Source: Marchantia polymorpha subsp. ruderalis
Taxonomy: Eukaryota > Streptophyta > Marchantiopsida > Marchantiales > Marchantiaceae
Reading direction: 5' to 3'
Assembly (NCBI GenBank): GCA_037833965.1
Contig: AP031351.1
Location: 29,400,501-29,464,500, forward strand
DNA length: 64,000 nucleotides
Below the pieces are notes generated by a model. That model did not search any database and had not been told where the DNA came from. It saw only the letters and a program-made list of their open reading frames with translations. Positions 25,730 through 36,776 of the stretch are shown here, in pieces. Each line of letters starts with the position of its first letter. Within the stretch, counting starts at the first letter, position 1. A program made the translations under genes and the position numbers.

Positions 25730-28700
25730 TGGTCCAGGAGTTGGGCGCAATGTCCGGGACAAGCGCACTGGCCCGAACGGATGGTTCCTACTGAAGGGAA
25801 GCGCCTTCGGCGCAAGCGGGACAAGCGTCTTCGGCGATAGACGCCTTCGGCGCTAGACTGTATCCCTCGTAACTTTCTCAATTCATAACGTCTTGAATTA
25901 GTTAGTGTCTTGTTGGAAAGAGCTCAAAGCGCTTGTTCCAACAAGCCCAAGAAATATTGAAACGGATATGGGATCATTGAGTTATGAGTATCAGAAGTCA
26001 CTGGTAGGAAGGGTCTTCGGCGACGGACGGACGCCTTCGGCTCAAGCGACTTCGGGGCAACGCCTTCGGGGGTGTACTCCTTTGCCTGAGCGCCTTCGGC
26101 GCCAGCGCATCGCTATTAGGTCAACGCCTTTTGGGGAAGCGACTTCGGCCGTGCGCCTTCGGCGGAACGGGACACTTGCGGCGAGAGCGCCTTCGGCGGG
26201 ACAAGACTAAACAACGGAAACGACAAGACGCATTGACTTCAGTCAGCGCCTTCGGCGGAAGCGCCTTCGGCGATGCGCCTACGTCAGCGGACACCTTCAA
26301 GGGTACGCCTTCGGCGCTGCGAGAAAGTGACTTTGGCGGAAGACGTACGCCTTCGGCGATGCGGAGAGAGAAAAATCGGGAATCGGCCAGAGGCGAAGTT
26401 CTTCGCCGCCACGCCTTTGGCGCTGCGCAAGCAGGGCTAAGTTGACGGACGACAGCGGAAATCAAATTCAATTCTCGTGCGTGTGAGCTCGCACAGCGGC
26501 GGAGCGTGAAGCCAAGCGTGCGAGGGAGGCCGTTACGCCTCCGAGCCGGCGCGGCAATCAAGTGGATCGATACCCACGCCCAAGTGTCGAACGGTGAAAT
26601 CTTGTTCGCCGAAGGCGGACGTCTCATTCTTGGAATTGCAATTTCGATTTCGCTGGAGCGACGAGTGCACAGCAAGAAATCGGCGGAGAGAAATCAGATA
26701 GAGTTGCGACTTGCGGGGAATTGTAGGATAGCGCACAACAGCTGATTGCGCGGCCCGAGGGTCTAGCTAGTGCGAGCGGAAGCTCGCGGAGTGATTGAGT
26801 CTGCGTGCAAGAAGCTTGGAGACATCGAAAGAGAGTTTGTGGAGTTCTGACGTGCGCGATCGAATTCAAGAACGCGATGTCAAAGGTTACACAACTGCGG
26901 ATGATTCCGCTGAAGCTACCGCAGATTGGGTTGCTCGCATTCCAGCACGAGCTGACTGCAGTGAAACTCGATTTCCTCCTGTGGGGATGGAATTGGCTGT
27001 GCCAGGATATGGTTCGCGAGTGGCTGAAGGGCAAGGATCAACCTACGCGCGGATTTCAACCGCACCCGGAGCGATGGACAGTCAGCAACTGGCAGCAGGT
27101 GCTGAGAAGATGCGCGGGAGAAGAAGATCATCTTCTGTTCGAGTGCGAGAGTATCAATGTCTCGAAGGAGGAAGAAGCTACGTTCCCGGCGCTGTTCAAG
27201 CACAGCAAGTCGGGGCAGAACGAGTACAAGACCCGTGACTACAAGGATCGATTCCGGAGGAATGTTGCGGTAGCACTCATTTAACTTCTGCAGCCGCATC
27301 GGACCACCTACATGACTTCTTGGCAGGTGGGGTTGTCCGGAGCTCCGATTTATTGGGCTCACATTTTGTGGAAGACGAGAAGATAACACGCATTCGAGGA
27401 GAAGGGAGGATTGATCAATCACCTCTCTCCCTTCTTGATCAATTTCTATCGGTCGATGGGATGTCTGACCGCAACAGAGCGAGTGCAATTCCCATTGCTG
27501 TCACGCAGCAACTCATGCCGATATGTGAAGGACGTCGAAGTCGATACCGACGAAGACGAGACACCCGCCTGCACGCCACCAGCTCAACCGAGGGCGGAGG
27601 GAGAACCGCTCGGAACACGAGTGCCGCGGAAGCGAAGGTGGGAAGGAGAAGCGGAGCAGAGCCAACAACGCAATGCTGCTGCTCCCAATCGGAAGCGGCC
27701 ACTGACAGAGCTCTCCAGTCGGCCCAAGCAGAAGGCACGCAGGGTTGTATTGACGGCAAGCAGCGCAGAGACGGGGCGTGCTGCAGAGAGAAGAAACTCG
27801 CCATCCTCGGGGGAGGGGGAAGGGGGGGATGTGAGTGCACGAACTGCAGAGACGTCAGTAGACCTCCCTGCGCCGAAGTCACGGACGCCTTCGGCGGAAG
27901 CGAGAAGGCCTTCGGGTCAAGGGAGACAACATGCGGCACCGACGAATGTGCCGACAACGGACAAGTGCTTCGCTTCCGAGCAAGTACCATTTGATGACTC
28001 GACTTCGGGTCAAGAGCCTTCGGCGCAGCAGAGGAGTGAGGAAGAGCCTTCAGCTCAACGGACTTCGGGTTAAGCGACTTCGGCGATAGAGGCCTTCGGC
28101 GCAGATCCAATGTGAGAGAATGGACAAAGGACGGAAGGAGGAGGCACGTGTGCCTTCGGCATAATCGCCTTCGGCACAAGCGCCTTTAGCGGTAGTAGAT
28201 CAGACGGGAGGAGCAAACTTGTCGGGAGCAGGGTCTCCCACCGCCTTGGACATTTTGGCAGGAAGTAGTGCGGCGGAAGCGGCCGCAGAAACCACGCAAC
28301 CCAACTCCCAGAAATCGCCGAGGAATTCCGTGGCGACCGAAATCCTCAATTTGGAGGATGAAGAAGATGAATCGAGCTCGGAGGAGCAGGAGGAGGAGGA
28401 GTCGGTGCAAGGCACGCTGACAACGGCGTTGTGCGAACACGTGGTACCTCTGCTGAGGTACCTCGATCGCAAGGTGGCAAAGTATGCTGATCCACGCCAT
28501 TCTGGGTCCTACGTCGAATTGGTGCGCAGGCAAACGCGCACCAAGGTCAGGATCAGTAGCTTGTTGGCTTCCTTGGACGAGACAATCAAGGACTTGCGGT
28601 TGAAGAACGACGCCCTGCGTGGACAACTGATCATTTCGCGAAAGGTGCAGAAGGCGGTCCACAAGATGCAGGAAGAGAAGCTCGAGGAAGCGTAGAAGGA

Positions 28701-29279
28701 ATTGGTGAAGCTGCGAGAGAAGCTCGCGGAGGATCTCGATTCTAAGCAAGCTCAGAATCGCATCTTGTTAGAGGAACTCGTGCGACAGACACGGTTACTA
28801 GAGCAGTGTCAGAGCGCACGTCAAGCCGATGGAGACTTAATTCGTCACCTGCAATCGCAGTGCGGCGAATTGAGAGCGCAGCGTGCGGAGGCAGAGCAGC
28901 AGCTGGTAGGAATTGAAGTTGATCGCCGACGTGCGGCAGATCGCACGCGAGAAGAGTTGGCAGAGCGGGTGAACCACTGTATCAGAGGTTACACTCTCTG
29001 GGAAGTGGCTGCGCATGAGAGAATCACACTGCGCGGATTAGAGATTCGTGCGGCGGAATTGATGTCGGGTGACAGTCGGAGCCGGCGGCGGGTCGCGAAG
29101 AGGTTAGATGCCTTCCTGGCGAGTTCGCGGGACGCCATTGCGAACCTCAAGGCAGAAGTGACTGCGGTGTTGCGGCGGCTAGGATTGCGTAGTAGAGCCG
29201 AGGACTGGTCTGGTAGAGATGCAGTGCGCGGTCAGCCTTTGCACAGGAGACATAGCAGATGACATGCAGTGTAGTGCAG
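25730..29279 (+). mobile_element. Copy B of the two-ORF element, broken fossil
   Basis: This is a plus-strand copy. It opens with a hairpin-bearing module (about 25866-26003), then a stretch crowded with GCCTTCGGC words (to about 26420). The ORF1-homologous region follows (about 26.6-28.07 kb, recognisable by PLKLPQIGLLAFQHELTAVK, KLDFLLWGWNWL and NHLSPFLINFYRSM), then the ORF2-homologous coiled-coil region (about 28.22-29.26 kb). It stops just after ORF2, where it meets copy C in inverted orientation. Both reading frames carry several breaks, so it is dead. Its divergence from C and D is greater than theirs from each other but far less than that of copy A. Confidence 0.8.
28219..29262 (+). 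pseudogene. ORF2 (coiled-coil) remnant of copy B
   Basis: This region is homologous to the 460-aa coiled-coil proteins of copies C and D. Shared blocks are PTALDILA, VATEIL with an acidic run, PLLRYLDRKVAKYADP, GSYVELVRRQTRTKV, QAQNRILLEELVRQTRLLEQ, QCGELRAQRAEAEQQL and LDAFLASSRD. It is not one intact frame. It is part of a fossil element. Confidence 0.75.
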
Positions 29280-29474
29280 TGTAATAACCCACTAAAGGCT
29301 AAAACTGCAATATAGTGGTAGAAAGGTCGAACCCACAGGGACAGAGGAACACACAGGGTACAAAGTGTCACGTTTTAACAGACTATTGAGGAGTTTGAAT
29401 TCTCAGGCAACTGTCACTCCCAGAAATACTGCAAGTGTCCACTCGGAGCGCACTCGGAGGTCGCACAGTGCAGC

Positions 29475-29505
<31 letters not shown>

Positions 29506-30296
29506 CTGAAACTACAGAAACACAACCCAGAGATCCGTTAGGACCTCTACTCAAGATTTCAGGGGAAAAGTCTCTCAAGAGTACTCTCTGCGAAGCTGCG
29601 GGTAGTGACTTCCAACTCCGGCTTTTACAACACTTCCACTAGCTTGCTGCTAGTGTAGGAAACCCGGTTTGGACTACCTACTTCGGATCGAAGTCACTCA
29701 GACGCGGTGAACAACATTCTCAACTCACAAAACGCACAGAGAACACAGGTCCGCACTGAAGGACTCACTGAGAAACATTCCAGTAACACAACAACAGTCT
29801 ATTGAAGAGTTTGAATTCTCAGGCACTTGTCATTCCCAGAAATACTACAGGGGTTACCCTCAAGGCACCTGCTGCAGCGTAACCTGAATTTACAACCAAG
29901 GCTTACACGAAGTAGCAAAACTTCACTTTGGCATTCAGGGGAAAAATCCCAAAGGAGTACAATCAGAAAGAAACACTCGAAGGTGTAGGGGCGAAACTGT
30001 TCAAGTATCTAACTAGTCACTAGCTCTGAGCATCGGCAGTCACCCGCAGGTGCAGATCCGAACTACTCAAGTCTCTAACCAATGTACTAGCTCTGAACAT
30101 TCGGCCGAAGGCCTTCACCTACAAAATGCGGAACGCTAAGTTGTAACTCCTCGTGCGTGGTGACAGAACTCAAGGACACAAACACGCAAAGGAAATGGGT
30201 TCCTGATCTGCACTTCTGATGGGAAAGAACCCCAGGCAAAACGCCTGGAACTATTTTATACCTTCTAAGTCCTAACTAGCACTACACTGCACTACG

Positions 30297-31679
30297 CTAC
30301 ACGCCTGCATGGAACCACGCTACACTACACTCCGCGGAACCTGTGCTACGTCTCCTGCGCGACGGACTGCCGCGCACTAATTCCCTACCCTGCCAGTCTT
30401 CTGCTCGACTGCGCAGTCCCAATCGCTGCAACGCCGCGGACACCTCCACTTCGAGGGCGGACATGGTATCCCGCGCCTTCGACAGAAAAGCATCGAGCTT
30501 CTTTGCTACCTTCCGCCGACTCCTGTTGTCGCCTGACAACAACCCGGCTGCGCGAAGTTCAAACTCACGCAGTGTGAGTTTCTCCTGCGCCGCCACTTCC
30601 CAGTGGGCGTAGCCCTTGAGACAGTGGGCGACACGCCTCGCCGTCTCCATCTTTGTGCGATCTGCCTTCTTCCTGCGATCCTCTTCAATTACCACTAATT
30701 GCGATTCGGCCTCAGCACGTTGCGCTCTCAATTCGCCACACTCTGACTGTAGCCTGCGGATTACCTCCTCATCCGCCTGTCGTGCGAGCTGACACTGTTC
30801 TAACAACCGCGTCTGTCGCACGAGCTCCTCTGACAAAATCCGATTCTGGGCCTGCTCAGAAATTAGTGCTTCTGTGACCTTCACCTGCTCCTTGGTGAGC
30901 TCTTCCAGTTTCCCATCCCTCACCTTCTCGGAGTACTTGTAGAATTTCTGATTGAGTTTATACTGACCCCACAAGCATTCATGCTTCTCCTTCAATTCCC
31001 TCAACTCCTGGTCCACTCTAGCTAGTAGCTTGCTGGTGTGGACTTTAGTGCGAGTCCGCCTGCGCACTAACTCGATGTAAGATCCCGGCTGAAGTGGGTC
31101 GGCGTATTTATCGACTTTGCGATCCAAGTACCTCAGCAACGGAATCACCTGCTCAGAGAGCGCCGCCGCCGGCGCTCCAACAATTTCCTCCTCCTCCTCC
31201 TCGGTGTCCTCTGCTCCTGACATTTCTTCGGTGGAGCCTCCGTTGTCATCATCCGAGTGGAGAATTTCAGTCGCCATTGATTGCGTCGGCGACTGACCCG
31301 AGTGGGGCTGCACGTCGTCGACGTGTGCTGCCTGCGAAGGCACGGCTGCAGCCTCGCTGCTCTTCGCCAAAATGTCTAAGGCGGTAGGCGAATGTGCCCG
31401 TGCTGCATCCCCGCCGCCCGCTTGTTGATCGTCTACCGTATCCTCTCTACCGCCGACGTCCGCCGCCGAAGGCGATCGAGCGGAGGGTGGCTGCGCGGGG
31501 TTTGATTGCGCATCGCGCACCGAAAATTCATCCCGCGGACAGTCACTCCGCTCCTCCGCCAGTTGCTGCTCCCTTGATCGGCCCGCGGGGGCTGTGCTTG
31601 GTCTGTGCGCAGGCGCAAATGCCGGCGCCTTGTCCGCCGCAGGCGTAGCGCCGCGGACGTCCATCGCCAAAGGCGACAT
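30297..31679 (-). CDS. ORF2 of copy C: 460-aa coiled-coil element protein
   Basis: This is an open 460-aa frame with an ATG start. Residues 1 to about 150 are low-complexity, rich in A, S, P and R. An acidic stretch follows (about 150-170, EEMSGAEDTEEEEEE), then the block VIPLLRYLDRKVDKYADP. Residues from about 215 to 360 are a long coiled coil rich in L, E, Q, K and R with heptad spacing. The C-terminus is basic. I see no polymerase, integrase or protease motif. It belongs to the fossil element and is nearly identical to the frame at 35382-36764. The function is unknown; a structural or nucleic-acid-binding role is a guess. Confidence 0.6.
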   Translation of the reverse strand: MSPLAMDVRGATPAADKAPAFAPAHRPSTAPAGRSREQQLAEERSDCPRDEFSVRDAQSNPAQPPSARSPSAADVGGREDTVDDQQAGGGDAARAHSPTALDILAKSSEAAAVPSQAAHVDDVQPHSGQSPTQSMATEILHSDDDNGGSTEEMSGAEDTEEEEEEIVGAPAAALSEQVIPLLRYLDRKVDKYADPLQPGSYIELVRRRTRTKVHTSKLLARVDQELRELKEKHECLWGQYKLNQKFYKYSEKVRDGKLEELTKEQVKVTEALISEQAQNRILSEELVRQTRLLEQCQLARQADEEVIRRLQSECGELRAQRAEAESQLVVIEEDRRKKADRTKMETARRVAHCLKGYAHWEVAAQEKLTLREFELRAAGLLSGDNRSRRKVAKKLDAFLSKARDTMSALEVEVSAALQRLGLRSRAEDWQGRELVRGSPSRRRRSTGSAECSVAWFHAGV

Positions 31680-32301
31680 GACCGGGGGCCGCTCGCCCGA
31701 TGTCCCTTGGCCCTGAGGCCCTACCGCCGAAGGCGCATCTACCGGCGGATTACCCGCCGATGGTGCGGCCTCCGCACACTCCCTGCTCGTATCTCCTCGG
31801 CTCGAAGGCCCTGGCGCCGAAACATTGTATTTATATTGTATTTATATTTATATTTATTGTATTTATTTTTTCAGCGTTGTGCGCCGGAGGGTCTGGCTCC
31901 GAAGGCCGGTGTCTCGTAGGCGGCTCTTCCGCCGGCTCCTTCCCCTTCCTACGTTGGAACGGGGGTGATTCCTGCCTGTGCACAAGCGGCATGTGTGGAG
32001 GTGACCTGTGCACAGGCGGACTGCTTCTTCCCAAGCGTAGGCGTAGATCTACGTCCGCTTGTGATCGTCCGTCCGCGGAGGCTCGCCTGTGCGCAAACGG
32101 AACACCTGTCCGCAACGCACGTGGTAACTCCGGAGGCCCTTGGCCCGTAGGCGGCCTTTCGCCCGTCGAGGCTGCAGCGTGGTCCGTTGCTCCTGCGGAC
32201 GTCCGCGCTTCCTCATTCTTCTCTGGCGACGCACTTCCTTTCTCCGTCGCAATCGTCGCCGTGTCCGCACTGTTGGCTGGTAACACCAGTCTGCGTGCCT
32301 T

Positions 32302-33258
32302 CTACTTCGGCCGGCTGTATGACTCGTACAACGGCCGCGGTCGAATGGGAGCAGAGGGTTCTTGATGCTGCTCCTCTTCGGACTCCTCTCTCCATCGCCG
32401 CTTCCGCGGCACTCGTGCTGCAGGAGTGTTCCTCCCTTCGTCCCTCCGCCCTGACGGAGTAGAAGTCGGTGACTCCTCTGCATCAGTGTCGACCTCATTC
32501 TCCCGCACATACTTCCCGGGATGGTCGACGGACAACGGCGGAAAACGCTCAAGCTCCGCCGCTGTCAAACAATTCCGCTGTCGATAAAAATTGATGAGGA
32601 AAGGAGAGAGATGGTTTAGAGTTCCTCCCTTCTCCTCAAAAGCGTGCTGTCGCATCACCCTATGCAGGATGCTCGCCCAGTGAATTGGAGTTCCCTCGAT
32701 GACGCACTCCACAAAAGAGACCTGCCACAATGTGACGTAGCAGGCGCGGTGTGGCTGCAGTAATTGCATCAGCGCCGCGGACAAAGTCCGGCGGAATCGA
32801 TCCTTGTAATCGCGGGTCCTGTACCCATTCTTGGTAGACCTCTCGGTCTTGAACAGCTCCACAAATTGCGCCTCTTCCTGCTTGGTCACCTTGATGCTCT
32901 CACTGTTGAAGAGGAGATGCCCTGGCATGCCGGCACATCTTCCCAATGCCTGCGCCCAATCTTGGACTGTCCACCGATCAACATGCGGACGCAATCCGCG
33001 CGAGGGTGGTCCCTGTGGCTCTAGCCACTCGCGCACCATATCCGCACAGATGTAGTTCCATCCCCATAGCAAGAAATCGAGCTTTCTTGCTATCAAGCGC
33101 TCCTCGAAAGCTCGCAGCCCGTTCTGTGGTAGACGGAGCGGCAGCATCCGCAATCGGCCCGGTCTCGTCATTGCGTTCCTGGAGTTCGCTCGCCCGCTCA
33201 TTCTACTTCCGCACCGCTCGAGCTCCTTTCTCTCTCGGCAAACTCTAATCGCCCTCAA
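32302..33258 (-). pseudogene. ORF1 region of copy C
   Basis: This is homologous to the 581-aa ORF1 of copy D (36777-38522). The tryptophan-rich block is present (KLDFLLWGWNYICADMVREW, then RWTVQDWAQALGRCAG) and so is LNHLSPFLINFYRQRN. The reading frame is not whole across the region that matches copy D and carries a small number of breaks. It is part of a fossil element. Confidence 0.65.
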
Positions 33259-35381
33259 TCATCGCGCGCACTCACTTCTCCTTCAATCACCAAGAAATCC
33301 TCTGTGCGGCGATGTCGAGAATGCTTAGCAGCCAGCAGATGGACGCGCGCAGCTTGCACAAGAGAATGGAATTGCGAATTCAAGAATGGGACGCTCTCCG
33401 CCGCCCGGTCGAAGGTCATGGTCGGCTCTTGCTCGTGGAGGACGTCTCAATTGATGGCCGCGCCGGCTCTACGCTGAAACGGTCTCCGCTCTCACGCGCG
33501 GCTTCACGCTCCGCCGTCGCCGATTAAACCCTCACGCTCGAATTGGCGGATTTGAACTCCGCGAGCGTACTACCCCGCGGACATGGGTGCGCAGCGCCGA
33601 AGGCGAGTTTTCCGCCTTGCGCGGTACACTTGTTCGTACCGCTCCTCAGCCAATCCCCTTCTGCCTTGACGCGTGTGTCCGCATGTCGGACAAAAGTTCA
33701 ACTCCTGCCTGTGCGCAGGCAGACTCCTCGGCGGATTCTCCGCCGGCGCGGAACTTCATCCTCCTGTGCACAGGCGCTCGCCTGTGCGCAGGCGAATTCC
33801 GTCCGCGGCGACGCGCTGGCGCGGAAGGCGTTGACCGCGGTCAGCCGTCTCCGTCCATACTGTCCGTTCCTTGTCTCTTCGTCGGCGCTTCTGCCACCGC
33901 AACTCCGTCCGTCCAAGAGCGCATCCACCCGTCCCGTCCGTACGGTCCGTACGGATTTGACTATTTTGGCGGCTCCTTGCTCGTCCGCGACGCTGCGCTG
34001 GCGCAGAAGGCGCCGTACACTTTCTACCTCACAAGGCGCATTTCTAGGGCCCAAGGCGGATTTCCCGCCGACGCCGAAGCGCCTGTGCACAGGCGACCGC
34101 CTGTGCGTAGGCGAACTTCGCGCCTCCTCAAACCCTATTTCGCCTGTGCACAGGCGAACTTCCTTCGTCCGCGCATAGGACAAAACTTGATCTCCCTTCC
34201 GCGTAGGCGGAATTCCCGCCGGTGGCGAACTCCTTCCGCCGAAGGCGAACGTCTACGTATCTTCCGATAGTGATAACTCCCTAAGTCCTCATCCGTTCCA
34301 AGCGTTCTTGGGCTCGTTGGAATCAGTGCGTCGAGCTCTTTCCAACGAGACCCTAACTAGGTCAAGGCGTGTAATAACCCACTAAAGGCTAAAACTGCAA
34401 TATAGTGGTAGAAAGGTCGAACCCACAGGGACAGAAGAACACACAGGGTACAAAGTGTCACGTTTTAACAGACTATTGAGGAGTTTGAATTCTCAGGCAA
34501 CTGTCACTCCCAGAAATACTGCAAGTGTCCACTCGGAGCGCACTCGGAGGTCGCACAGTGCAGCGTAACACACACACACACACACACCTGAAACTACAGA
34601 AACACAACTCAGAGATCCGTTAGGACCTCTACTCAAGATTTCAGGGGGGGGAAAGTCTCTCGAGAGTACACTCAGCGAAGCTGCGGGTAGTGACTCCCAA
34701 CTCCGGCTTTTACAACGCTTCCACTAGCTTGCTGCTAGTGTAGGAAACCCGGTTTGGACTACCTACTTCGGATCGAAGTCACTCAGACGCGGTGAACAAC
34801 ACTCTCAACTCACAAAACGCGCAGAGAACACAGGTCCGCACTGAAGGACTCACTGTGAAACATTCCAGTAACACAACAACAGTCTATTGAAGAGTTTGAA
34901 TTCTCAGGCACTTGTCATTCCCAGAAATACTACAGGGGTTACCCTCAAAGCACCTGCTGCAGCGTAACCTGAATTTACAACCAAGGCTTACACGAAGTAG
35001 CAAAACTTCACTTTGGCATTCAGGGGAAAAATCCCAAGGGAGTACAATCAGAAAGAAACACTCGAAGGTGTAGGGGCGAAACTGTTCAAGTATCTAACTA
35101 GTCACTGGCTCTGAGCATCGGCAGTCACCCGCAGGTGCAGATCCGAACTACTCAAGTCTCTAACCAATGGACTAGCTCTGAACATTCGGCCGAAGGCCTT
35201 CACCTACAAAATGCGGAACGCTAAGTTGTAACTCCTCGTGCGTGGTGACAGAACTCAAGGACACAAACACGCAAAGGAAATGGGTTCCTGATCTGCACTT
35301 CTGATGGGAAAGAACCCCAGGCAAAACGCCTGGAACTATTTTATACCTTCTAAGTCCTAACTAGCACTACACTGCACTACG

Positions 35382-36764
35382 CTACACGCCTGCGCGGAAC
35401 CACGCTACACTACACTCCGCGGAACCTGTGCTACGTCTCCTGCGCGGCGGACTGCCGCGCACTAACCCCCTACCCTGCCAATCTTCCGCTCGACTGCGCA
35501 GTCCCAATCGTTGCAACGCCGCGGACACCTCCACTTCGAGGGCGGACATGGTATCCTGCGCCTTCGACAGAAAAGCATCGAGCTTCTTTGCTACCTTCCG
35601 CCGACTCCTACTGTCGCCTGACAACAACCCGGCTGCGCGAAGTTCAAACTCACGCAGTGTGAGTTTCTCCTGCGCCTTCACTTCCCAATGGGCGTAGCCC
35701 TTGAGACAGTGGGCGACACGCCTCGCCGTCTCCACCTTCGTGCGATCTGCCTCCTTCCTGCGATCCTCTTCAATTATCACTAATTGCGATTCGGCCTCAG
35801 CACGTTGCGCTCTCAATTCGCCACACTCTGACTGTAACCTGCGGATTAACTCCTCATCCGCCTGCCGTGCGAGCTGACATTGTTCCAACAACCGCGTCTG
35901 TCGCACGAGCTCCTCTGACAAAATCCGATTCTGGGCCTGCTCAGAAATTAGTGCTTCCTTGACCTTCACCTGCTCCTTGGTGAGCTCGTCCAGTTTCTCA
36001 TCCCTCACCTTCTCGGAGTACTTGTAGAATTTCTGATTAAGTTTATACTGACCCCACAAGCATGCATGCTTCTCCTTCAATTCCCTCAACTCCTGGTCCA
36101 CTCTAGCTAATAGCTTGCTGGTGTGGACTTTAGTGCGAGTCCGCCTGCGCACTAACTCGATGTAAGATCCCGGCTGAAGTGGGTCGGCGTATTTATCGAC
36201 TTTGCGATCCAAGTACCTCAGCAACGGAATCACCTGCTCAGAGAGCGCCGCCGCCGGCGCTCCAACAATTTCCTCCTCCTCCTCCTCGGTGTCCTCTGCT
36301 CCTGACATTTCTTCGGTGGAGCCTCCGTTGTCATCATCCGAGTGGAGAATTTCAGTCGCCATTGATTGCGTCGGCGACTGACCCGAGTGGGGCTGCACGT
36401 CGTCGACGTGTGCTGCCTGCGAAGGCACGGCTGCAGCCTCGCTGCTCTTCGCCAAAATGTCTAAGGCGGTAGGCGAATGTGCCCGTGCGGCATCCCCGCC
36501 GCTCGCTTGTTGGTCGTCTACCGTGTCCTCTCTGCCGCCGACGCCTGCCGCCGAAGGCGATCGAGCGGAGGGTGGCTGCGCGGGGTTTGATTGCGCATCG
36601 CGCATCGAGATTTCATCCCGCGGACAGTCACTCCGCTCCTCCGTCTGTTGCTGCTCCCTTGATCGGTCCGTGGGGGCTGTGCTTGGCCTGTGCGCAGGCG
36701 CAAATGCCGGCGCCTTGTCCGCCGCAGGCGTAGCGCCGCGGACGTCCACCGCCAAAGGCGACAT
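35382..36764 (-). CDS. ORF2 of copy D: 460-aa coiled-coil element protein
   Basis: The architecture matches the copy C frame: low-complexity N-terminus, acidic run, RYLDRKVDKYADP block, long coiled coil from about residue 215 (such as QNRILSEELVRQTRLLEQCQ and SECGELRAQRAEAESQL), then a C-terminal segment with LSKAQDTMSALEVEVSAAL. The start ATG lies 12 bases after the end of ORF1 on the same strand. The family recurs in all four copies. I do not recognise it outside this type of bryophyte repeat. Confidence 0.6.
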   Translation of the reverse strand: MSPLAVDVRGATPAADKAPAFAPAHRPSTAPTDRSREQQQTEERSDCPRDEISMRDAQSNPAQPPSARSPSAAGVGGREDTVDDQQASGGDAARAHSPTALDILAKSSEAAAVPSQAAHVDDVQPHSGQSPTQSMATEILHSDDDNGGSTEEMSGAEDTEEEEEEIVGAPAAALSEQVIPLLRYLDRKVDKYADPLQPGSYIELVRRRTRTKVHTSKLLARVDQELRELKEKHACLWGQYKLNQKFYKYSEKVRDEKLDELTKEQVKVKEALISEQAQNRILSEELVRQTRLLEQCQLARQADEELIRRLQSECGELRAQRAEAESQLVIIEEDRRKEADRTKVETARRVAHCLKGYAHWEVKAQEKLTLREFELRAAGLLSGDSRSRRKVAKKLDAFLSKAQDTMSALEVEVSAALQRLGLRSRAEDWQGRGLVRGSPPRRRRSTGSAECSVAWFRAGV

Positions 36765-36776
36765 GGCCGGGGGCCG

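Larger units (their letters stand above)
29281..34368 (-). mobile_element. Copy C of the two-ORF element (first unit of a 5,090-bp tandem pair)
   Basis: This is the first of two direct repeats with a period of 5,090 bp (the start at 29281 matches 34371). On the minus strand the order is hairpin module (about 34366-34262), non-coding leader, ORF1 region (about 33258-31690), ORF2 (31679-30297), then a TATA-bearing tail of about 1 kb (30290-29281). Tail landmarks are GGTATAAAATAG, the hairpin CCAGGCGTTTTGCCTGG, and the plant-LTR-like phrase CCTGTGGGTTCGACC. The order fits internal sequence bounded by parts of LTRs. ORF2 is open; ORF1 carries a few breaks. Near-identity with copy D implies a recent duplication. 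Confidence 0.75.

Noticed and set aside
26121-26675. Long overlapping frames on both strands in the GCCTTCGGC-rich stretch of copy B
   Set aside because: They arise from the high G+C repeated word, which lacks stop codons in most frames, and correspond to no conserved protein in the other copies.
29490-29506. CA dinucleotide run as an independent microsatellite locus
   Set aside because: It is part of the element tail and recurs at the homologous place in copy D (about 34569-34588) with a different length.
31700-34270. Plus-strand frames of up to 227 aa opposite ORF1 and its leader in copy C
   Set aside because: Antisense shadows of the GC-rich minus-strand frames or of the palindromic word; the sequence is low complexity.
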